Part shown: one piece after another, positions 52,661 to 64,000 of the stretch | Layout of the letters: each line of letters begins with the position of its first letter | Position numbering within the stretch: position 1 is the stretch's first letter | Source: Rhea pennata | Taxonomy: Eukaryota > Chordata > Aves > Rheiformes > Rheidae | Length of the DNA: 64,000 bases | Direction: 5' to 3' | NCBI RefSeq assembly: GCF_028389875.1 | Contig: NC_084664.1 | Location: 119,667,966 to 119,731,965 of the forward strand | Translations under genes and position numbers: made by a program | Notes under the pieces: model-generated | What the model was told of the DNA's origin: nothing | The model's database searches: none | What the model saw: the letters and a program-made list of their open reading frames with translations, nothing else

Positions 52661-55600
52661 TGAGAAGTGCTTCTTTTCGTTGTATCAGAAATTGCTGGGC
52701 ATTATATACTATATAAACACAGGATCTTAGAACTACTTAAGAACTGCTAATCGCTGGCAGTACTAAAGGGGCTTTTTCAATTTAAACTTTTTTTTTCCTC
52801 AGCTTGGGAATAAAACCTGATGCAAAATGCATTTCCTAATAGGATGTGCATTGACATTTACAAACAGATTTGCACTTTCCAAAACATTATTCTTCTGTTG
52901 CAAAAGTGCTTATAAATGCTCTGCATTTGAAGTTTGCAGATTTTATGTTTCTCAGTGTAAAAAAATGTTCTTTGCTAAATTAATGGCTGGGTAATACCCA
53001 TGTTACAGTGCAGTAGATCTCTTTTTTTTTTTCCCCTTACATTATTTTAAGGCTGGAGATTTAAGAGAAAAGATGAAGAATCTCTTCTCAAAGCTACGTG
53101 GATGTTATAAAAATATGTGCATCTGGCCAATTTTCATCTGTATTTAGAGCAGCTCTTGTTGTTCTAATTTTCCCAGGTTACTTTTAGCTTTTTCAGATCT
53201 TCCTTTGTTTGCTGCATCTCCAGTTGTGATGTATCTGCAAATTTAGTCATGCCTTAAATGTACACCAAAGAAGCATCTAACAGAGAATACTTTGTAGAAT
53301 ATTTTTAGGTTAATTTTTTAAAAAATAAATTCTAGGAGACTTAAAATGGGTTATTCTTGATGTCTTCACAACTATTGTGATAAAAATGGTTCCATAAACT
53401 GTTACTGCTTCTTACCACTATTTACCAATCACTGTAATGCTGTTTGTTTTTATTTTTAGTATGACTCTCCCAACTAAGCACCCTCACACAAGAATTGAAC
53501 AGCATGAAAATGTTTGAATGAGTTCAATCTCAGTCTAATAAACTCTTACATATTGTAGAGCTATGTATCCAAAGAAAATAAGCTTCTATATGAAATTTGA
53601 TGGTTTGCTGTAGGTCAAAGGAAGGGAAGCTACTTTATTCTATTAAATCTATTCCAGAGACTATTTAACAACAAGGCTCAGCAAAAGAAAAATTCGGATT
53701 TAATAACTGATACAACAATCTGAAATAACATATTTCTATCCTGTAGTTCTTGTCTATTGTTTACCTAGCAGCAAGCATTAAATGAAGTTTTGGCTAACGG
53801 AGCTCCCTAAAATAAAATATTAAGTTATTGCAACTGGAAAAGCTGTATTTAATCAAAGTAAATGAAGCTTTTTACAACAGATGTTAGGGACAGGAGAAGC
53901 TTAGTAGAGCAGAGTTAGCATTATTTTGATTATGGTGGTGCTGTTTATCTGTGACTGTGGAAGAAGCATTCTTAAAACAGGCCAGTAACTTGGCTGTATT
54001 TTAAATCCTTTAAAAAAATAATTAAAAAAGCTATGTTTTGGTGAATTGGTAATCTTCCCTGTTTAACCAGTCCAGCATAAGGACTGTGCCAATTTTCATT
54101 CTCCTTTTTTATTACTAATATTTTATAATGCTTCACTGCAAGTAGAATAAAACCTGTTCTTTAGAGAGAAATTGTACAAACCAGGTAATTAAGTTCCTAT
54201 AATCCTCTGTTCTTCAAGGGCTTCTGAAATTCTGTGCTAGTCTGAGGGCCCTTATGTTTTACCCATCAATATTTACAAACCACTGTTAGTGATTCCATGT
54301 CTTTTCTATGTTTGTCCTACCAATTGCTGATTTTTGTTCCTAAGGCTCTGTTTCCCCTCTTTTTTACCTCTTTTCTGGGGTCAGTGTGTGTGTGGTGGTG
54401 TTTTTGTGTCAGCTGGAGCTCCTAGATCAGTGACTCTTCTCTGCTGTGATTTGATTTCTCTTGTTCCTTACCTGGCCGATGTTGCTGTTTGCTCGTTGCT
54501 CCATCATTGCTACCCAGCTGTCACCTTGCCCCTGGCTTGGCCCAGGAGGGACTGACTCCCTCTTGGCTCCCACAGGGTCCATGCCCCTCACAGCGGTTTG
54601 CTGGGGTTCCCTTTCCCTCATTGAGCCAAGGAACTCCTGAGCTAACGTCCGTTCCTCCCTCTTTCAGAGGGCTTCCTGAGCGCCTTGATCACTTTACTAT
54701 TTTCCTTTTAAAATCTCTGCAGCTTGTTTTTGCTTTCTTCCTGTTTCATACCCTCACTTATCTGGGACGGTTTTCCTTTTTTTATTGTTGTTGTTGTTTT
54801 TTTTGTTTTTGTTTTAACTTGCTGTAGATGCAAATCGTTTTGCTAACAATCATTTTCTCTTCCACTGGTTAACTCCTCCTTCAAGCCTTCATCCTTTTTG
54901 TCTTTTGCTACCGCAATGCCCTCTCATTTTCGGGTTTTTAGCAATAAGCCCCAAGTCTCTGATTACTTTTATACTCTGAGCTCTTAGCTGGTTATTTCAT
55001 GCAAATGTCCCTTTATTGCATATTCTTCATGTACTTGCCTAGCATGAAGCTCTGTTTAGTTTCCTGTAGCTAGCACAACTTACTTGCTCCACTTGTCTCA
55101 GATCTCCCTTAAAGCCTGAGGTTACACCACAGTTTTACTGCATCTGTTTTGGGACCTGTGCTGCCTTTTGCAAATGATTGTGGTGTACCTATCTGTCTTA
55201 AATTTTATGGCTTAGATTTCTGCCTGATAGAAATTGGTACAGCTCCTTAGCTCTGATCCTGTATTACGCACATAAAACAAATGCAAATTAATATGTACCA
55301 TTATCAAAAATACAAATAAGCAAGTCTTACGATTATAGTGTTTCTATGAGGGATTTTAAACCATCCTTTAGAAACCTGCAAAGAATTTAAACTTTCTATA
55401 AATTGTAATGGTATCATTCAAACAATTTGCAGAAGGGATATCCTTTATATTCCATATTATTTGGAATAACATTCATAGAACTAGATTATAAAAAACTGTC
55501 ATAATAAATAATTAAAATGAGATAATCACTTTGACTGTCAAAGCGGGAATCATTTTGCACTTCTGAAAGAAGCAGAAATACAGGTCCTTCACACAAGATG

Positions 55601-58600
55601 TTGGATGAAAGTTTTAGTGAAATGGTCAGCATAAATAGCTGTCACCTATTTTATCTATTGGTATAGACAAGAATGATGCCCTGGATTGTAATGAGTGCAC
55701 CAACAAGAATGTGCTCAAGTTATTGTGTTCTGACTTTCTTATTAGGATTTTCCATATTATGACTCTTCATTTACATATGTTTTGCTTGAAGAAGCTTATC
55801 AAACACTAAAGACTAAAACTGCACGGAATTAGCCACTAAATTACATTAATTCATTTGCTGGGGCAATTTGCAGATGGAAGGAAAGATAGGGAAAAGCTTT
55901 TCTTTAGTTAAAAAGGTCTATTTCTAAGTTACATATCTAAAATTATTTTTATTAAACAAAAGCATTACTGATACATTTGTCAGTGTTTATTGGAGCAGAG
56001 AATGATAATGTAGAGAGATGAAAAGATCTGTGGTTTCATTTAAACTTTCGCTTTCTTCTTGGCCTTTGTCCAGACTAATCTGAAGCATCCTTTTACGGGG
56101 CTGGAAGAAGGAAATACTGAAGGAGAAGTATGTATCATCAAACTTTAGTGGAATGAAGCCACAGAATTTGGATTTGGGGTCTAATTGCCCAAGAGTTTCA
56201 TGTTTACATGAGAGATTTCAAAACAGTTCATTATAATACAGAGTCTATTTATAAGATTCGAAATGTAAACTTGGATCAGAAGAAATGTTTGGCTTATTCT
56301 TCTCTGTTTCTTATTTTCTGAAATCTTGAGCATATCAACGTGCAGATGTTTACATAATTCTGGGCAGGATTCCTTGCAGTGGAAGGAGATTCAAAGATTT
56401 GAAGTGTTTATGCACACATTACTTACTACTTTTCATTTCCCTGTGTTATAAGTTGTCTCAGCCCTGAGGAAGCAGCCAATATTCAAGGTATCCAGCTGGG
56501 CCAAGAAATGGACTAAAGGAGCTGTGCATCCCTCCATAACACTAGCTATTTTCAAAGTTTTTTTTTTTTGTTTGTTTGTTTTTTTTTTTAATGGGCAGAG
56601 AAGGAACAAATAAGCAGTGGTGAACTTGTTCAAAATTCCTGCTCTTTTCAGTACCTAGCATGTGCCAAACAAAAATGCTTAGTTTGCCTCCTACCTGCTG
56701 CTTCTGTTGAGTTCTGCTGGTGGAGATGGTTGTGGTTTCTGACACGCAACTACAACCACTTGTCACGACAGATCCGTTCTTGTAACATGTCCCCCCTCCC
56801 CCAAATTCCTCTCCCCAAATTGTGTTACTGTGCCCCACGGTGGCATTGGCTTCTACTGTGTAACTTCTCAGTCAGCAAGGGGCTTTTAATTGCTTCCCTT
56901 TATAGCTTGAATGAGAGATGCGTGCAATACTTTGCTTCAGAATTAATATTTTGTAGTAACATTTTTCAATACAGTACTAGTATTAAGGAGTGTTTTTGTT
57001 AGTGTATTTATTCTCCTCTGTGCATGTATCTGTTTAATTTTCTTAATCTTGCATCTTAAAAGGATATTTGGAACTAGAATGAGTTTTAAGTAATGAGGCT
57101 TCTTGCTCTTCTGTGGAAAAAATATTCAGTGGTTCAGTGAGCAATAAAATCTCTTCAGTTTTGTTTTCATGTAAGTATTTGAAAATCATTGTAGTCCGGA
57201 AGTGATATTCCTGTACTAGATACTGTGTAGAAATACTATGGAAAGTCATAGTCCTTTAATCTGAAAGTATTGCTTTTTCCTTTCCTGGTTTTGTGCCAGC
57301 CAGATCATATCACAACTGAAATTGTTCTTTACCACTTCTACAACAGTTTTCCTTGTGTCATCTGTTAGATTCCTTTATCCTACCAGCTTTTTTTAGTGCT
57401 CTTCAGACATTTCTGTATACGACTTTGTAAATACCTCTGGTTGTGCTCTTCTCTGAGGCCAGCAGCAGTGCATAGTTTTAGCGGATCAGTTGGATGGACA
57501 ACCTTTGTAGTGGTGCGCTGCTTTACTTTGACTTAAAAAGACTGAATTCCTGAATGCATTTTATTCTCACGTTTCCTTAATATGCGATCGCTGCCAAATT
57601 TACTATTTTTAGTGTCTTGTTTATATTTGTTTTCTTATCATGTTGTATTTTTTCTGTTAGTCTAAAGAGATGCAGTCTTTTTCTTCCGAGTCTTGTTTTA
57701 ATTTTCCTGTCATTCTTTTGTGTATGTTTCTGTGTGCAGAGCTTTTCATGCATTACTAAGAATTGACTGTATGCTTTGTTCCATCAAACAGACAAACATC
57801 TAATTCTCTACTAAGGATTTTAGATAGCAAAGTTCAACAAGCAATTTGAATCCTAGAAAATCCGGTAATTGAGAGCTATGACTACCAAGCCTATAAACCT
57901 CCTAGAGCCATATTCTGTCATTCTTACACTGAACAGAAACTTTGTGGCTTGATTTTTAGCTGGACTACAAGGCAAGAGATGAAGTATTACACATTAAAAC
58001 AACATTATTTAGCTTTGGATAGATATATTAATTTATCTTGTTTTTTGAAAAGGCTTTTAAAGTCCCTTCATGTCCTGTACAATTGGCTTAAGAGTAACTA
58101 CAGCACCTGGCTTTTGCTGGTGGACAGAAAATATGTATAATCCTTACCACTATTTTTTTACATCTGTCTCTCTAATATATAGAAATTACAGAAAGGATCT
58201 TCTGTATGGTTTGAGGAATACGTGATAAAGTTAGCAACTTTTCTTGGAATATATTTCTTTTGTGAATGTATTCCTATTTCATTCCATATGATCTGGATTT
58301 GTATAGTATGCCCTTATTCAAGAGGAAGGAAGAAACCTGAACTTTTATGGATAGATTTGGTAGGTGATATAAGACTAAGAGGTACTTACAATTTTGTTTT
58401 GTTGAGTGGTGTGCCAGCTGCATATGACAACTGAGCTGTGCTTTTTACTCCCATCTGTAATTTTATAAACTTCTACAGTAAAGTAATAACATTAATTTTT
58501 TGAAGAGTATGAGTTAGACCTAACTGAACTTGTTAATATTTTTATATACTTTATAAACTTACTGAGGTTAAGTTTGTTGTAGACCCAAACTAGTGTACTC

Positions 58601-59284
58601 ATAAGAATAAACAAATACAGCTGTCCTTTGTGTTCAGGGATAATTAGCATAGCACCTTGGATTTCTGCACATTACTATCAAAATTATTCACTGAGCTTTT
58701 TATTTACATATATTAGTTCTGTCTATGGGCTTTTTATGAACTGTTTTTAAGAACTGTTTAGTTATCCATTATTAATAGGTTCTAACTGTTCACCTGTGTT
58801 GCCCTTTGTTGTATCTGTGCCTTAAATGCCTGATGACTAACTGAAACATACTGTTAGAGAAATGAGAGATTAACCATATGGCTAAATAAACATTTTCTTT
58901 TTCAAATGCATTGCTGTAATGTTTGTGAGACTTGATTTTGATAGTGTTTTTGCAAACAAAAGGTCATGAAGAGGAATGATGAAAATCAAGTAAGAGTTCA
59001 GCAGTCTTTTGAAAAGTTGTGGATTTTATTCAAAGGCATGTCTTTTAATACTTTTCTTTTTGCTCTTTGTTGAACTGAACTGATAACTATGCAGTTTCAA
59101 TCTCCAGACAGAAAAATGTATTCTTTTGTGTGTATGCTGGAGCTGTGACAGATCTAATGGGACAAAGCGCCATGGATATAATGGCAGGTCCTTCTGCTGC
59201 TGTTACCTAGGAATATCTGTATATAATGATCTTGTTGGGGAAAAGCTATGTGAAAAAGCAGCAGAAATCCTGTGTGGGAGAGGA

Positions 59285-59356
59285 GGGACAGAGAGTGAGT
59301 GAGCAAATGAGTGTGAGTGTGCTTGAGCGGGCGCGTGTGTGTGCGTGTGTGTGTGG
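59285..59356. repeat. GA/GT-rich low-complexity run
   Basis: GAGTGAGTGAG units pass into GTGTGTGCGTGTGTGTGTG. It directly precedes a complex, motif-rich block at 59360-59580. Confidence 0.8.
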
Positions 59357-59359
59357 CTT

Positions 59360-59580
59360 TGCAAGCATGATGTCATTCTAATTTGCGCTGCTAGGGGATG
59401 AGCTCATCGGGGAGGGGTCTTGCAGGTTTACAGCTGTGCCAATTCATCTCTGTTTTGATTAACATTCTCCAAGCTCCCTCCTTGAACTAAACAACAGCCA
59501 CAATGTTATGAATTATTAAAAGACCTATGAGAGATCCTGCTAAATAAAATCAAGCATCAGTGAAAAACAAAAGGAGTGAA
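59360..59580. promoter_or_regulatory. Candidate conserved non-coding element
   Basis: A stretch of high sequence complexity in AT-rich intron, dense in factor-like motifs. They include TGATGTCA (CRE/AP-1-like), the 12-base palindrome GATGAGCTCATC at 59397-59408, CAGCTG E-box, TTTGATTAACA, and CACAATG (SOX-like). No open frame or repeat explains it. Conservation is inferred from texture only. Confidence 0.35.
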
Positions 59581-59931
59581 CTCTGTTTTGCTTTCACTAT
59601 GTTAGAAAATGGCATGACTACTGTTCCCAAGAGGATAAGCAGATCATTGCATATCAGTTCCATTTTTTTTTCTTCCATTCCCATCCCTTAAATTTTTTGT
59701 GCTACTGGTTTTCAACAACAATCTGAAATGCTTTTTTGTAGAACATGAATGATGCAGATCTAGTACCTAAGCAAGAAGTGTATGTACAGTTTAACATTGA
59801 CAAGACTGCATTATTCCATTTTGGACCTGGGTTCTCATTTGTAATAGGAGTTTAAGTATAAAGCTTGAACTGTTAGCAAAAACAAGTGTATTCTAATTTC
59901 TAGAAGTCAAATATAGACTCACTATAGTAGG

Positions 59932-59954
59932 TTTTTTTTTTTTTTTTTTTTTTT
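59932..59954. repeat. T23 homopolymer
   Basis: Uninterrupted run of 23 T followed by AAATAAGC. No attached element recognised. Confidence 0.9.
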
Positions 59955-60375
59955 AAATAAGCTATGAGAAGTATTATCTGATAACTAGTTAGTTTTTTCA
60001 TTCTTTTTTTTCCAGGAACATGAATACACTTGAATATAAATTGATTAGGATTTTTAACATCCATGTTAAAAATCAAAAGTTCTGCCTCCATTCTGGAGGA
60101 AGTTGGCCACCTATAGTAGCTGAAGATCCAGTCTGATTTTCTCAGTGTTCAAGCCATTTTGCAGATGGGTCAGAGTAGCTGTTTAAAATTAATCAAATAT
60201 CCTAATTAGGAAGTATGGCTACTATACCTCACGCTTGGCTGCAGTTTAGAGGTGGGTTGGTGGATTTGTGTATATACATCCAGTAAAATTCTCCTCTAAA
60301 ATATATATGAGATTTTTCTAACAATTAGCGTATAGGTGGAGATTTGCTGTGCAGTTGGTGAGACCAGATTTTTGT

Positions 60376-60446
60376 CTAGTATTTGTAAAATACTTTGGGA
60401 CCTTGCTAGAAAGCAGAATGCAGTATAAATGTTTGGTGTTACTATG
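60376..60446 (+). mobile_element. Ancient SINE/LINE-tail remnant
   Basis: ATTTGTAAAATACTTTGGGACCTT, shown here in two parts as ATTTGTAAAATACT and TTGGGACCTT, then AAGCAG..GTATAAATGT, resembles the widespread vertebrate tail TTTGTAAAGCGCTTTGAGA..AAAGCGCTATATAAATG. The assignment is from memory; the subfamily is uncertain. Confidence 0.55.
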
Positions 60447-60707
60447 ATTTCTCACAGAGACTCATTATATATATCCCACAGTATAACATTCTCTGAGATG
60501 AGGATAGGGCTAACCTCAGTATTTGAGAAGCCTTAATTATTGCGCATTATCAGGAAACTTTATCTGCTCTCTTTTGATGAGTGCCACTAACTGTAGTATA
60601 GTAAGCAATACAAATGAAGGGAAATACGAGGTTAAATAGTAGTAGGGTTTGAGTTATGCCTTGTTACTGTGATGTAATTTACCCCCGTTTCAAATTTTGT
60701 TTACAAG

Positions 60708-60839
60708 TCTGTGAGGAGAGTCTGGCTGAATACCCCGAAAGCAGACTAACAATTGAACATTTCATCTGGGACTTGGAAATATTAAAGAGGGTGCTGCTGG
60801 GTGAAGTAACTCAATACAAAGGCCAAACTGTTTTTATTG
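60708..60839 (+). CDS. Possible further coding exon (132 nt), gene unassigned
   Basis: A moderate acceptor (CAAATTTTGTTTACAG-like, ending TTACAAG at 60707) and a good donor (ATTG|GTATGT) bound a fully open 132-nt segment. Read as TC|TGT GAG..., it yields CEESLAEYPES, then RLTIEHFIWDLEILKRVLL, ending GQTVFI, an amphipathic, coding-like composition. It would start needing two bases to finish a codon and end with one, so it is symmetric (1-1). Exon 2 at 32390-32637 ends in phase 2, so direct splicing would shift the frame; another exon would have to lie between. It may be a later exon of the same gene, part of a different gene, or chance. Confidence 0.35.
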
Positions 60840-63800
60840 GTATGTTCACCCATAAAGTTGCTTAATTAGAAAATCTTAATTTCTTTCAACAGCTGCTGAT
60901 TAGAATATATTAATGCTATACTATTTCTCCTGTTCCCAGAGTGGAAAAGAATATCCTCTGCATACAGTAGTACAGGAATCCTCATGGAAGACAAAATAAA
61001 AACTGAATCAGTATTTTCCTTGACTTTTAAATAGTAATGTAAAAAAAGAAAAAATTGCTTCTGCAGTCATAGAAGGACTTAGTTTAACTCCTATATTCTC
61101 AATATCTCTGACAGATGAAGAAGCAGGTTTTTTGTTTGTTTGTTTGTTTTAAATCTTCATGAAGATATACTGAAAGTATGGTAAGCATGAAGAGAGTCTT
61201 CAGTGACCGTAGAAGTCTTCAACAGCGAAGTATGTCTGTCTTCCCTGTCCGTTTCCCACTACCTATGCATTAGTAAAATCTAGAGTAGTGCAAACAGACT
61301 TGCAGCAAGACATCCTGCTTCCTTGTAATCAAGGTTTATCCATAACAGACAAATTGCATACTGTGCTAGCTTGTGTACTTTCAAAATAATAATCTTTTAA
61401 TTTAACTCTATGAATGGGAGCAGTGCCAAAATATGCTTATTCAGAGGTGAATTCAAAATGCCTTCAGTGTTACCAAACAAGTATATCTCACTGAAGAAAA
61501 CCCATAATGTTGAATAAATACTGTGTAGTTTCCAGTATTTTAGAGTACTTAACATACAGTTATGCTCAAGAATTAACTTAATCTTCAAGAAAATTACCAG
61601 CTTCCATTCAAAAACAAAAATAAGCCTGCTATCCAAACTTAAAAGTATTGAGGCAAACTCACACCTTAGTTTCACTGAGGTAAATCTTAATTAAATTGTT
61701 TTGGAAAGTCCTCTAGAGAAATGTCACTTATGCTACTGGTTCCTGGGTGTCTTGCCAGGAATCTAGATGGAGGAGGGTCAGTCCTGGGTTTGCTGTTAAA
61801 TTAATAGCTGGTGCTGGGCAAATTCCTTCACTCTTTTGCCACTGTCTTCTCATATGTAATATCAGGACTATTGTATTTTTCCTGTACTTTGTTTACTGGG
61901 GTTTACTGGAAAGAGCTAAATATTATCGCTTAGTAGTGTGTAGTAGTATATATTTTAATTTTAAGAATGTTGTTATGGAATGTTAATTAAATGTAGGAGA
62001 ATGATTCTTATTCTGGAAAACTTAATATGCATGGGGCTTTCCTTTAGATGAAGACTGCTCTCATTTTTATCAGTAGAGATTCCTCAATACAGCCAGTGGA
62101 TCCTAGAGGTCACTTCAACTTACTCCACCAGGTGGGGGATTCCATTGCCTAGGCATAAGCATCTAGTGCTGTTTTAAATGCCATCAGGTATCTGAGATGT
62201 CTGGGCAGAGCTGCAGATGCAGAACGCAGAAAGATGCGCAGAACTGCATGAAATCTTGATCTTGGAGCAGCACCTAAAGGCCAGGTGGGATATGCTTGGG
62301 CTAAGTTTGGACAAACCCAATCAAACCCTGCCCATAATGGCTGGTCAACTGAATAACTCTACAGTCTACTAACTATAGACTAGTAGTAGTTTCTGTTGAG
62401 AGAAATGGGAATTTGGGCACTTAGTCCATGTGTAGACATGGAAATGTCTTAAATAGGAGCTGAATTCCGCCTTACGTGTCAGCCTACTTTACATTTATTT
62501 CTAAACAGTCTTTTAACTAAAGCTCAGGTGTAGTGTATCTAAGTTTCATTGTTTCAAAAATCTTCTAAAAGAACAAATAATTATTTTCTGTATTGTAAAT
62601 ATGCATTTTATCGCTTATTATACTGGTTTGTAAAACTTAAAATATGCTTTAAACAGAATTTATTTTAAAATGTAGAAAGACTACTCTCATATACTTTTTG
62701 ACACAAACTTTATTTTCCTCATACAAATCCTACAAGAAGGAGAAGCGTTGTGTGTTGTGCTGACAAGCACACAGTTTCAGGCACTGAAGTTAAAATGTTA
62801 TGTTTTTGAGCATGGGGACTCGAAGGGAGATTTAGTACTACTTTCATACTAGCACTGATAAGGACAGAAAATTGGTTTCAGAGCTGCAACCAAAAAGCAT
62901 TCCTCAATTATGATAGTTAAAGAAGCATATGGCAACTACAAATCAAGTATGATTGGAAGTGGCTTGCGGGAAAGTGAGAATAGTCAGTGCTCTCAACTAT
63001 GTACTTGTTGTTCCCAGGAAACTGAATTAATCTTGCTGGAGGCAATATTTTATTACATTTAAAAACTAAAGAAATACGGGTATGGGTGTCCTAGATTTGG
63101 TACTAAAGTGTTCTGAATATTTTTATTTTCTGTTGTGTGTTTTATTTTTTCAAATATTGCATGCTGTAGGTATGGTGAGAGAAGACAGGGCTGAGGGAGA
63201 GTTGGAGGAGAAAAACTACCATTTTTGTTTTGCGTATTGACATACTCAGTGGAACGTTTTTTTTTAAATCATGGACTAGGCTTTGATTTCCTGCAGTATA
63301 GCTGCAATTTTTATGCATCTGTGTATTTATGTATGTGCGTCTTTTCCTGAGATGAAGGATACAGGTTTGAACTGCCTCAGCTGGAGTCGGGCCGAGATGG
63401 TCCGGTTTCTGGGCCTATGCCTACTCCTAGGCTGTTAGATGCAAGGTGGACAGCAACACCATCTTGTTGTCTTCTCCCCAGCAATTTTCAGCAGATGGAG
63501 CTAGGACTGCGTATTTGAGGTGTAGTTAGGTATACCTTATTTTGAGAATTGTCTGTCCTGTTCTTCTCAGATTTGTTTGCACGTTTACTGGAGATTTCAG
63601 GAGATTTATATGAGGGAAAACCTCATCTGTGAATTCTAGATCAGTTTAAGTGCAGATTGTGTATAATGCAGAGATAATGAGACTTGTACACCTACTGCTA
63701 ACATTCTAGTTACCATAGCATGGAAAAAGTTGAATATTTTACTCCGCATGAAAATCTTAACTAAAGGATATCTGTGTATTTATAGGTTCCATGCTAGCTC

Positions 63801-64000
63801 ATTTGGAGCTTATTTGGTTATCTCTAAAATCCATTGTGTTGTGTTGTGCTGTGCAAATGTATTTTAGCTGGTGTTCCTGTTTAGTTATTGAGTGTTTCAG
63901 GAGCTCTTGTTTAGAAAACTATTATTTAGAAGTAACCTGTCATGTACATTTTGGAAATGTAAGACATCGTTAGAAATATAATACAATTTATCTATTTAGG
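60840..64000 (+). other. AT-rich non-coding stretch to the window edge
   Basis: No exon with convincing coding character was recognised and no polyadenylation site could be tied to a gene. An ancient SINE-like remnant sits near 61.8-61.9 kb, and a weak CR1-3'-end-like phrase (GGATCCTAGAGGTCACTTCAAC) near 62.1 kb was judged too short to call. If exon 60708-60839 is real this is the following intron. Confidence 0.5.
61811..61930 (+). mobile_element. Ancient CORE-SINE/MIR-like remnant
   Basis: Blocks run in the family order. GTGCTGGGCAAATTCCTTCA (family: CTTGGGCAAGTCACTTCA) is followed by CTGTCTTCTCATATGTAAT (family: CAGTTTCCCCATCTGTAAA), TACTTTGTTTACTGGGGTT, and AAAGAGCTAAATATTATC near the end. 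The similarity is recalled, not computed, but the collinearity of four blocks is good support. Confidence 0.6.

Larger units (their letters stand above)
32638..60707 (+). other. Long non-coding stretch after exon 2, probably one or more introns
   Basis: This AT-rich stretch starts at the GTAAGG donor of exon 2. No exon as convincing as exon 2 was found. Several small splice-bounded open segments exist (38321-38368, 44096-44143, 49129-49164, 53460-53517) and are treated as hypotheses. Repeats within it are listed separately. If the 60708 exon belongs to the gene, at least one more exon must lie in this interval to correct the reading phase. Confidence 0.5.

Noticed and set aside
53052..53146. 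Open segment after a T-rich acceptor, starting AGDLREKMK
   Set aside because: No good donor before the stop and no polyadenylation signal close by; kept only as a chance frame.
59742..59854. Open 37-codon segment after CTTTTTTGTAG
   Set aside because: Needs phase 0 entry, which the best-supported upstream exon does not provide, and its donors are weak.
60018..60137. Open segment after a TTTTTTTTCCAG acceptor
   Set aside because: It has no donor giving a usable phase before its stop, and no coding-like composition.
62085..62160. CR1 3'-end-like phrase (CCTAGAGGTCACTTCAAC)
   Set aside because: Match is only about 20 bases and the expected terminal ATTCTGTG-type repeat is absent.
1..64000. 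CRISPR arrays, bacterial operons, tRNA or rRNA genes
   Set aside because: None seen; repeats are microsatellites or LINE/SINE remnants, and no cloverleaf or rRNA-like sequence was recognised by eye.

Overview
This is vertebrate nuclear DNA, most probably from a bird. The evidence is several CR1-type LINE fragments, one with the bird-style CR1 3' end next to an AGAATCACAGAAT motif, together with low repeat density, AT-rich introns with GT/AG splice signals, and two sharply bounded CpG islands. Nothing bacterial, plasmid-borne or CRISPR-like is present. Most open frames are chance frames in AT-rich DNA or stop-poor frames inside the CpG islands.

Layout: 1-9189 is AT-rich and looks intergenic or intronic; the only datable item is a decayed LINE reverse-transcriptase remnant near 7540-7835. 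A first CpG island lies at about 9190-9800, with plausible splice donors leading out of it on both strands. 10000-16090 is AT-rich spacer with a hairpin near 11.0 kb and a (TA)n tract at 15.8 kb. A second, larger CpG island (about 16190-17580) carries the best-supported first coding exon (16842-17117, + strand, 92 codons). About 15.3 kb of intron follow, including a GC-rich inverted repeat just inside the intron, and then a clear second coding exon at 32390-32637. Both join in the same phase.

Downstream of 32637 (28 kb and more) the DNA again looks like long intron. It holds CR1 fragments, a striking 29-bp-arm palindrome at 40.9 kb, homopolymer tracts, a small GC/CpG-rich patch at 52.4 kb and a possible conserved enhancer-like block at 59.4 kb. 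A third possible coding exon (60708-60839) has good splice sites and an open frame but does not splice directly in frame to exon 2. I could not identify the gene. Its product starts with a basic segment, then a long Glu/Asp stretch, then a hydrophilic, Lys/Glu-rich segment, which suggests an intracellular and possibly nuclear protein; that is inference only. The gene appears to continue past 64000.

No complete gene can be closed within the window. The most useful leads are the unidentified gene, the orphan upstream CpG island, the two long inverted repeats, and several weakly supported small exons that RNA data would settle quickly.
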